Below are positions 9,644-15,769 of a stretch of 64,000 nt of DNA, piece by piece. Position numbers and translations under genes: made by a program. The stretch comes from Comamonadaceae bacterium (GTDB lineage Bacteria; Pseudomonadota; Gammaproteobacteria; Burkholderiales; Burkholderiaceae): positions 8,522 through 72,521 of the forward strand of contig CANCCJ010000006.1 in NCBI GenBank assembly GCA_947374535.1, read 5' to 3'. Numbering within the stretch: position 1 is the stretch's first letter; the number at the start of each line of letters is the position of its first letter. The notes below the pieces were generated by a model. It was not told the origin of the DNA, searched no databases, and saw only the letters and a program-made list of their open reading frames with translations.

Positions 9644-10228
9644 TCACGTTTGGGCACCCGACAAAAGTTGTTGGCGCAGTTGGCGCTGCGATGTTTCAGG
9701 GGCCAGCCAAATGCCAAAAAACCGTTCTGCCAATTCTGCGTCACGCAGCTCGCCCAATGCGCGGTCTTGGTGGCGCAACTGTAGGCCTTTGTTCGGTAAA
9801 TAGATACCTGTCAGGCGTTCGCCCGCCCGCACATCGGGGATCAAGCCTTGTAATGTGGCCCACCAGTTTTGGGCTTGCGAGGGGCTCAATGCGCGTTGTT
9901 TGGCGATCTCGTCGATGGCGCGTTGCGCGATGTCGCGGCCCTTGAATGCACGCAAATAGCGCAGCTCCAACACCAAAACTTGTTGGGTCCAAGCCTCGGG
10001 GGCGAACGAGCCATCGGCCCACAGGCTGGCGTCATACACCTCAAACCCCCAGTAGGTCAGGCGGTGTTGTCCAATCAAGCGCGGGGCGTTCAGCCAGTTG
10101 CGCAACTGAGGAGGTTGGTGCGCAGGCACGTCATCACTCTGGGCGCACACACGGTGGCCAGCAAGACTGGCGACCACACCCAAGCTCGCGTACAAGCCTT
10201 GCAAAAGTGTGGCGCGGCGCGTGGTCAT
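9644..10228 (-). CDS. exported chalcone isomerase-like protein
   Basis: A 194-residue protein with a signal peptide (hydrophobic LYASLGVVASLAG, cleavage near VCAQ) followed by a chalcone isomerase-like domain (LIGQHRLTYWGFEVYDASLWA and VLELRYLRAFKGRDIAQRAIDEI). Bacterial members lack flavonoid pathways; the fold binds fatty acids or similar ligands in other contexts, so a periplasmic lipid-binding role is plausible but unproven. Its start overlaps the methyltransferase stop by 4 bp (ATGA), indicating translational coupling. Confidence 0.88.
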   Translation of the reverse strand: MTTRRATLLQGLYASLGVVASLAGHRVCAQSDDVPAHQPPQLRNWLNAPRLIGQHRLTYWGFEVYDASLWADGSFAPEAWTQQVLVLELRYLRAFKGRDIAQRAIDEIAKQRALSPSQAQNWWATLQGLIPDVRAGERLTGIYLPNKGLQLRHQDRALGELRDAELAERFFGIWLAPETSQRQLRQQLLSGAQT

Positions 10229-11463
10229 GGCTTGAGCAGCGTGTATTGCACCACGTCAATGTTGTTTTGTTCAAAGGCGGCTTCGCAGTAGGCGAGGTAA
10301 AACTCCCAAATACGCATGAAGCGTTCGTCAAAACCCAGCTGCAGCACCTTCGCCTTGTCGGCCATGAATTGGTGGCGCCAACGGCGCAAGGTTTCAGCGT
10401 AGTCCAAACCAAAGGTCAGCTCGTCCACCACTTTCAAGCCGGCGCGCTTGGCTTGCGCGTGGAACTCGCGTGGGCAAGGCAGGCAGCCGCCGGGGAAAAT
10501 GTATTGCTGGATGAAGTCGGTGCTTTTCACGTAGCGTTCAAACAGCGCATCCTCGATGACGATGGTTTGAATGCAGGCCTTGCCTCCTGACTTCAGCAGG
10601 CGTGCCACGCTGTCGAAATACGTGGGCCAATATTCTTGGCCCACCGCTTCTAGCATTTCGATGGAACAAATCGCGTCGTAGGGACCGTCGTCAATGTCGC
10701 GGTAGTCTTGCAAGCGCAAGTCGCTGGTGTCGGCCAAGCCGAGTTGTTGCATGCGTTGGTTGGCAAAAGCCAGTTGCTCGTGGCTCAGCGTCACACCGCT
10801 CATGCGCGCGCCAAACTCTTGACCGCCCAGTTCTGCCAGAGCGCCCCAGCCGCAACCGATTTCGAGAATGCGGTCGCCCGCTTTGGCATCGACCATGCGC
10901 AGGGCGCGGCGCACTTTGGCGGTTTGTGCGTCGGCCATGGGTTGGCTTCGGTCTTGGTCAAACCAAGCCGACGAGTAGTTCATGGTGGGGTCTAGCCACA
11001 GCTCGTAAAACGCATTGCCCAAGTCGTAGTGCGCGTGAATATTTTTCTTGCTGTTGCGGCGCGTGTTGCGGTGAAGCAAGTGGCGCACGCGGTAGAACAA
11101 GCGGCCCAGCCAATGCCCGTAAATCACCTCCTCCATATCGCGGCGGTTGGCCACCAAGAGTTGCAGCAAATCAGCCAAGTTGTTGGTGGTCCAGTCGCCC
11201 GCGATGTAGCTCTCGGCAAAGCCAATGTCGCCCGATTTCAACGCTTGCGTGAAGGGCGACCAGTTGTGCAGATGCAGCGTGGCGTTCAGTGTGTGGCCGG
11301 TGGTCGGAGCTTCGCCAAACTGTTCCAAACGGCCGTCGGGCCACTGCACATGCAGCGTGCCGTGGCGCAAGCGTTGCAGCAGTGCGACTACGCGGCGTGC
11401 GGATGCAGGCATGGGTTCTGCCTGGGAGGCAGCGGAGGCCGAGGAAGTGGTCGTTGTGTTCAT
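10225..11463 (-). CDS. cfa: cyclopropane-fatty-acyl-phospholipid synthase family methyltransferase
   Basis: SAM-dependent methyltransferase of 412 residues that transfers a methyl group to the double bond of unsaturated acyl chains in membrane phospholipids. The SAM-binding glycine motif ILEIGCGWGALAE sits at residues 199-211. The upstream IHAHYDLGNAFYELWLDPTMNYSSAWF is diagnostic of the family, and SIEMLEAVG and IFPGGCLP follow. Relatives in photo-oxidative clusters may form methylated or furan fatty acid precursors instead of a simple cyclopropane, so the product is uncertain. It is central to the operon, 19 bp after DUF1365. Confidence 0.92.
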   Translation of the reverse strand: MNTTTTSSASAASQAEPMPASARRVVALLQRLRHGTLHVQWPDGRLEQFGEAPTTGHTLNATLHLHNWSPFTQALKSGDIGFAESYIAGDWTTNNLADLLQLLVANRRDMEEVIYGHWLGRLFYRVRHLLHRNTRRNSKKNIHAHYDLGNAFYELWLDPTMNYSSAWFDQDRSQPMADAQTAKVRRALRMVDAKAGDRILEIGCGWGALAELGGQEFGARMSGVTLSHEQLAFANQRMQQLGLADTSDLRLQDYRDIDDGPYDAICSIEMLEAVGQEYWPTYFDSVARLLKSGGKACIQTIVIEDALFERYVKSTDFIQQYIFPGGCLPCPREFHAQAKRAGLKVVDELTFGLDYAETLRRWRHQFMADKAKVLQLGFDERFMRIWEFYLAYCEAAFEQNNIDVVQYTLLKP

Positions 11464-11482
11464 GGCGGGATTCTTGTAGAAA

Positions 11483-12286
11483 TCAACGGGTCAAAAAATG
11501 ATTCGGTGGTGTGGGTTTGCTGAAAAATGGCACACGTTTGAGCCAGAGCTTCAGGGCTTGCCAATGGATGCGCGCCATCACCATCAAGGTCATCAATGGA
11601 TAGCCCCAAAGGGCACGGCGAAGTGCAGCGCGGGTGATGGGTTCGAGCACGCCGCTCACACTGGTTTCAATCAAGGGGCCTTGCGCATCGTCGTGGTCGA
11701 CGCGTGCCACCGTGCGGTCCGCGGTGCGCATGAAGCGAAAGCGGTAATCGCCTTGCACCTCGCAAAACGGCGACACATGGAACACTTTGCTGGCGCGTTG
11801 CTCCACCCCGTAATGCGGGTGATCTAGCAAATAGCAGTGACGTTCGCCAAAGGTGTTGTTCACTTCCACCACGACGGCGCGCAGGGTTTGGTCTGCGGTG
11901 TGGCAATACCAAAAGCTGACGGGCTTGAAGGTGTAGCCCAGCACGCGAGGGTAGCAATGCAGCCATACCTCGCCCGTGGCATCGGTGATGCCTTCGCTGT
12001 GCAACAGTTCATCCAACCATGCCAGTGCGCCGCCTTCTTCAACACGGCGACCGTCGCCATGGTCAACATCATGAAAACTGATGGGGCCTGCGCGGTTGAT
12101 GGCGAGCAGCTCCGATGTGCTGCGTTGCGCCAAGCTGCGCATGGGCAACATCAAAAAGAAGGTGCCATAAGCAAACGCATGGTGCTTGGGCCTTGAACGT
12201 GTGTGACGTACCTGACCAAAACCAATCATGGCTTGCGGTGACGCTTGAGGTGCCACATTCGGCGTGGGTGCGCTTGCGTGCTTCAT
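11483..12286 (-). CDS. DUF1365 family protein
   Basis: A 267-residue protein of the DUF1365 family. Typical segments are GQVRHTRSRPKHHAFAYGTFFLMLP near the N-terminus, YPRVLGYTFKPVSFWYCH in the centre and KVFHVSPFCEVQGDYRFRF. The function is not established; the family is nearly always found between an NAD/FAD amine-oxidase-like protein and a cyclopropane synthase-like methyltransferase, exactly as here. A C-terminal amphipathic or membrane-proximal helix (PLMTLMVMARIHWQALKLWLKR) suggests action at the membrane. Confidence 0.92.
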   Translation of the reverse strand: MKHASAPTPNVAPQASPQAMIGFGQVRHTRSRPKHHAFAYGTFFLMLPMRSLAQRSTSELLAINRAGPISFHDVDHGDGRRVEEGGALAWLDELLHSEGITDATGEVWLHCYPRVLGYTFKPVSFWYCHTADQTLRAVVVEVNNTFGERHCYLLDHPHYGVEQRASKVFHVSPFCEVQGDYRFRFMRTADRTVARVDHDDAQGPLIETSVSGVLEPITRAALRRALWGYPLMTLMVMARIHWQALKLWLKRVPFFSKPTPPNHFLTR

Positions 12287-12301
12287 CTTGGCTGCCTGCG
12301 T

Positions 12302-13585
12302 TTATGACGTGCGCAAAGCCTGTGCGGCAGCACGGCCTGCCTTGAAGCCATCTTCATGAAAGCCATAACCCATCCATGCACCTGCAAACCAAGTGCGTTG
12401 CTGGCCTTGCAGTTGCGGCATGTGAGCTTGTGCGTGAATGGCGGGCAAGTCAAACACGGGGTGGGCGTACTCGTATTCGCCCAGCACTTGGGTTGGGTCA
12501 ATCTCGCGCACAGGGTTGAGCGACACGATCACGTCTTGTGTGAAGGGCAGCGGCTGCAACAAGTTGAGCCAGTAATGCAAGCACACGCGGGTGGATTCGG
12601 TGTTGTCGTGCGCGGCACGTTCGTAGTTCCAGGCAGCCCAGGCGAGTTTTTTCTTGGGCATCACCGAGGTGTCGGTGTGCAGCACTGCGCGGTTGGGGTG
12701 ATAACGAATGGCACCCAGCGTGGCTTGTTCTAGTGGGGTTGGCGCGGCCAGCATGGCCAACGATTGATCGGCGTGGGTGGCCAAAATCACTTGGTCGAAT
12801 TGCTCTGTGCCCGTGTGGGTGTGCAAGGTCACGCCATCGGCGTGTCGCTCGATGCGCAGCACGGGGCTGTTCAAACGGGTGTCTGCAATACCCGCCAAGA
12901 TTTTTTCAACGTAGTGGCGCGCGCCACCGGCCACGGTGTACCACTGCGGCCGATTACTCACCTGAATCAGCCCGTGGTTGTGGCAAAAGCGAATCATGGT
13001 GGCCACGGGGAACTGCAGCATTTGGTCGGTGGGGCAACTCCAAATGCAGCCGAGCATGGGCAGCAAATACCAGTCGCTAAAGCTGTTGCCAAAACCATGC
13101 GTTTGCAAAAACTCGCTCAGGGGTTGTGCCAGCTCGTGGTCTTGGTTGCGCTCGGCCAGTTCGGTGGCCAAGGTGTTGAAGCGCACCACGTCACGCAACA
13201 TGCGCAAGAAACTGGGCTTGAACAGGTTGCTGCGTTGGGCAAACACGGTGTTCAGGTTGGCACCGTTCCACTCTAGGGCGCGCCGGCCATGTTGGCCCGG
13301 CACTTGTACCGAGAACGACATATCGGATTTGACGGTCGCGACTTGCAACGTTTCAAACAAGGCAATCAGCCCCGGGTAGGTGCGCTCGTTGTAAACCAAG
13401 AAGCCTGTGTCCACGCCATGCGTTTGAAGACCCGTGGCGGTGGGCAAGGTGACGTCCACCGTGTGGGTGTGGCCGCCAAAATAGTCCCCCGCTTCAAACA
13501 GCGTGATGTGGGCGTGCCCCTGCAAATGGTGCGCAGCAGACAGGCCAGAGATGCCCGAGCCGACGATGGCAATGCGGGGTGTCAT
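12302..13585 (-). CDS. FAD-dependent amine-oxidase/desaturase-like oxidoreductase
   Basis: A 427-residue flavoprotein. The N-terminal dinucleotide motif IAIVGSGISGLSAAH (residues 5-19) is followed by FEAGDYFGGHTHTVDV, and the C-terminus ends with WFAGAWMGYGFHEDGF, which closes the FAD site. It belongs to the NAD(P)-binding protoporphyrinogen/phytoene-desaturase-like group that travels with DUF1365 and cyclopropane synthase genes. Oxidation of an acyl chain is a reasonable guess, but the substrate is unknown. It overlaps the upstream glutathione peroxidase gene by 4 bp and is followed 15 bp later by DUF1365. Confidence 0.9.
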   Translation of the reverse strand: MTPRIAIVGSGISGLSAAHHLQGHAHITLFEAGDYFGGHTHTVDVTLPTATGLQTHGVDTGFLVYNERTYPGLIALFETLQVATVKSDMSFSVQVPGQHGRRALEWNGANLNTVFAQRSNLFKPSFLRMLRDVVRFNTLATELAERNQDHELAQPLSEFLQTHGFGNSFSDWYLLPMLGCIWSCPTDQMLQFPVATMIRFCHNHGLIQVSNRPQWYTVAGGARHYVEKILAGIADTRLNSPVLRIERHADGVTLHTHTGTEQFDQVILATHADQSLAMLAAPTPLEQATLGAIRYHPNRAVLHTDTSVMPKKKLAWAAWNYERAAHDNTESTRVCLHYWLNLLQPLPFTQDVIVSLNPVREIDPTQVLGEYEYAHPVFDLPAIHAQAHMPQLQGQQRTWFAGAWMGYGFHEDGFKAGRAAAQALRTS

Positions 13586-14166
13586 CGGGCTGCGCCTTTG
13601 GCATTCAATTGCTTTTCAATTTCTTGCACAAAGCTTTTGTCTTGGGGGTCAGTCATGCTGCTGAAGCTCTTGATGTGTTGGCCATCACGGCTGATCACGT
13701 ATTTGTAAAAGTTCCACTTCGGTGCGGTGCCGGTTTGCTCGCTCAATTGCTTGAACAGAGGAATGGCATCTGCACCACGCACAGTGGTTTTCACAAACAT
13801 GGGGAACTTCACGCCAAAGGTGTTGTCGCAAAAGTCCGCGATCTTGCTGTTGCTGTCTGGCTCTTGCGAGAAGTCGTTGCTCGGAAAGCCCAACACCACC
13901 AAGCCTTGGTCTTTGTATTTGGCGTAGAGCGCTTCCAGCCCTTTGTATTGCGGCGTGAAGCCGCAAAAGCTGGCGGTGTTTACCACGACGACGACTTGGC
14001 CTGCGTATTGACAGAGCGCTTGCGGTTTTTCGTCTTGAAGCCGCAAAACGGTGTGTTGCAACACGCGTGGGCATTGGGCAGCAGCACTTGGCACTTCGGT
14101 CGCCGCTTGAGCGGTTGAGAAGCTCAAACAAACCCAAGTAAAAATGAGAATAAAACGTTTCGTCAC
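13582..14166 (-). CDS. exported glutathione peroxidase-like thiol peroxidase, first gene of operon
   Basis: A 194-residue thiol peroxidase starting at a GTG with AGAGGG seven bases upstream. A signal peptide (hydrophobic FILIFTWVCLSF, cleavage near AQAA) places it in the periplasm. VNTASFCGFTPQY carries the peroxidatic Cys68; Cys113 in DFCDNTFGVKFPMF is the likely resolving cysteine; GFPSNDF and KWNFYKY complete the active site. The cysteines suggest thioredoxin-type rather than glutathione recycling. As first gene of a lipid-modifying operon it may reduce lipid hydroperoxides; that role is inferred from context. Confidence 0.92.
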   Translation of the reverse strand: MTKRFILIFTWVCLSFSTAQAATEVPSAAAQCPRVLQHTVLRLQDEKPQALCQYAGQVVVVVNTASFCGFTPQYKGLEALYAKYKDQGLVVLGFPSNDFSQEPDSNSKIADFCDNTFGVKFPMFVKTTVRGADAIPLFKQLSEQTGTAPKWNFYKYVISRDGQHIKSFSSMTDPQDKSFVQEIEKQLNAKGAAR

Positions 14167-14263
14167 AGAGAAATCCCTCTTTATTAAGTGGGGATCATGA
14201 CTTAGTATCAGAAAAACGTCTAGGACAGACCATATTCCCCATGTTCAGTTACGGTGATTTCAA
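14167..14263. promoter_or_regulatory. divergent regulatory region between light-type operon and MerR/B12 regulator
   Basis: This region must hold the leftward operon promoter and the rightward regulator promoter. It contains an inverted repeat GTCT-N5-AGAC around 14217-14230 and a spaced GGGGA/TCCCC pair. On the leftward strand a TTGAAA lies near the regulator start, but no clean -10 at normal spacing follows. CarH/LitR-type regulators normally repress such a divergent region in the dark, so an operator is expected here; I could not identify it confidently. Confidence 0.45.
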
Positions 14264-15238
14264 TTGACGAATTTACATGACGACCGTTCTCAGGTGATGC
14301 AATCTATTGCTGCCGTCGAGCGTGATACAGGTATTGGCAAAGACACCCTGCGCGTGTGGGAGCGCCGCTACAGCTTTCCTGTGCCGAGTCGGGACGCCAA
14401 TGGCGAACGCATTTACCCCAAGGCGCAAGTGGACAAACTGCGTGTCATCAAACGTTTGATGGACCAAGGGCATCGTCCGGGACGCATCGTGGGGCAATCT
14501 GTGGAGGCCTTGCAGCATTTGAGCCGTGGCGAAGCCTCACTTCGGCCCGCACACCTCTCGTCTCAGACGGCGCGACGCGAAGATTTGATCGCTTACATCG
14601 CCATGTTGCAAGCGCAGGACCTAGACGGTATGCGCCGCGAATTTTCGAAAAAATTAGGGCAAGACGGCCTAGAGCGTTTCGTGATGGAGGTGGTCGCACC
14701 CTTGACCGTGATGGTGGGCGATGCGTGGGCACGCGGGGAGTTGGCTGTTCATGAAGAGCATCTCTACACCGAGTGCGTGTCTAGCCTGATGCGCCAAGGC
14801 ATCGCAGCAATTCCGCAAGCGGCCGTCACTGCGGCGCCTTGTGTTTTGCTCACCACGTTTCCGCAGGAGGCGCATGGCTTGGGGTTGTTGATGGTCGAAT
14901 GTTTGTTGGCTTTGCATGGCTGTCGTTGCGTGTCCTTGGGCACACAAACGCCGGTGCATGAAATTGCACAAGCTGCCTTGGCACACCATGCCGATGTGGT
15001 GGCCTTGAGCTTCAGCCTGAACATGAACCCCAACCATATCGCGCAGGGACTCAAAGAGTTGAATTTGCTCATGCCCTTCACCATTGAGGTCTGGGTGGGT
15101 GGCCAAGCGCTTGCGTTGCGCCGCCGTTCCATCGGGCGTGTGATGGTGTTGCACGACTTGACGTCCATCGGCGAGGCCGTGAGCCATTGGCGGCACCACA
15201 GACAGTTATCAAAAGGCGCTGACAAGGGCTTGTCTTGA
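14264..15238 (+). CDS. MerR-family transcriptional regulator with cobalamin-binding domain (LitR/CarH-like)
   Basis: A 324-residue regulator starting at TTG 14264 (GGTGA six bases upstream); GTG 14294 or ATG 14297 are alternatives. The N-terminal MerR winged helix has TGIGKDTLRVWERRYSFPVP and RLMDQGHRPGRIVG. The middle four-helix domain has W155 followed nine residues later by E165-H166, the W-x9-EH motif of adenosylcobalamin light sensors. The Rossmann-like domain has E202-A-H204-G-L-G207, the E-x-H-x-x-G B12 ligand motif. CarH and LitR proteins are known to repress light-inducible genes in the dark. Position divergent from the eight-gene operon suggests it controls that operon. The histidine after the Trp in Thermus CarH is Ala156 here. 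Confidence 0.9.
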   Translation: MTNLHDDRSQVMQSIAAVERDTGIGKDTLRVWERRYSFPVPSRDANGERIYPKAQVDKLRVIKRLMDQGHRPGRIVGQSVEALQHLSRGEASLRPAHLSSQTARREDLIAYIAMLQAQDLDGMRREFSKKLGQDGLERFVMEVVAPLTVMVGDAWARGELAVHEEHLYTECVSSLMRQGIAAIPQAAVTAAPCVLLTTFPQEAHGLGLLMVECLLALHGCRCVSLGTQTPVHEIAQAALAHHADVVALSFSLNMNPNHIAQGLKELNLLMPFTIEVWVGGQALALRRRSIGRVMVLHDLTSIGEAVSHWRHHRQLSKGADKGLS

Positions 15239-15265
15239 GTTGCTGGCGCCTAGAATTGCGCCACC

Positions 15266-15769
15266 ATGACTGACACCAGCTTGCTTCCCCCAGCATTTCT
15301 TTCCAAACTGGCTTCCCGCCATGACGCGGTGCAACGTATGGCGGCTTTGCGCGCGCAGGGGCCTGTGGTGTTCACCAACGGCGTGTTTGATGTCTTGCAC
15401 CGAGGCCACGCTTCTTACCTTGCCCAAGCGCGCAGCTTGGGTGGCAGTTTGGTGGTGGCGTTGAACAGCGACGCTTCGGCTCGCCGTCTAGGCAAAGGCC
15501 CAGACCGTCCTTTGAACAACGAACTGGACCGTGCCGCCTTGATGGCCGCCTTAGAGTCCGTGAGTTTGGTGACGTGGTTTGATGAAGACACGCCCTTGGA
15601 GTTGATCAGCGAGTTGCGCCCCGATGTTTTGGTCAAAGGGGGCGATTACGACATGAGCAAACTCGCCGAGACGCAAGTCGTGTTGTCATATGGCGGCCGT
15701 GCGCAGGCTATTCCGTTTGTCGATGGCTACTCCACCACTGCGTTGGTCAAGAAAATTCGCCAGGGCTGA
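15266..15769 (+). CDS. rfaE2: D-glycero-beta-D-manno-heptose 1-phosphate adenylyltransferase (RfaE2/HldE C-domain)
   Basis: Adenylyltransferase forming ADP-heptose for the lipopolysaccharide inner core. The 167-residue stand-alone protein carries the nucleotidyltransferase signature FTNGVFDVLHRGHASYL (HxGH), then NSDASARRLGKGPDRPLN, and the ISxxxSTT-type end as VDGYSTTALVKKI. In enterobacteria this domain is fused to a heptose kinase as HldE; here it is separate, as usual in betaproteobacteria. A possible -10 (TAGAAT) lies about 10 bp before the start. Its stop abuts the convergent glnE stop with no spacing. Confidence 0.95.
   Translation: MTDTSLLPPAFLSKLASRHDAVQRMAALRAQGPVVFTNGVFDVLHRGHASYLAQARSLGGSLVVALNSDASARRLGKGPDRPLNNELDRAALMAALESVSLVTWFDEDTPLELISELRPDVLVKGGDYDMSKLAETQVVLSYGGRAQAIPFVDGYSTTALVKKIRQG

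Noticed and set aside
14167..14200. TGATCC on the leftward strand, resembling a photo-oxidative sigma-E (ChrR-type) -35 element
   Set aside because: No matching -10 at the required distance, and the position would place the transcript start over the ribosome site of the peroxidase gene.
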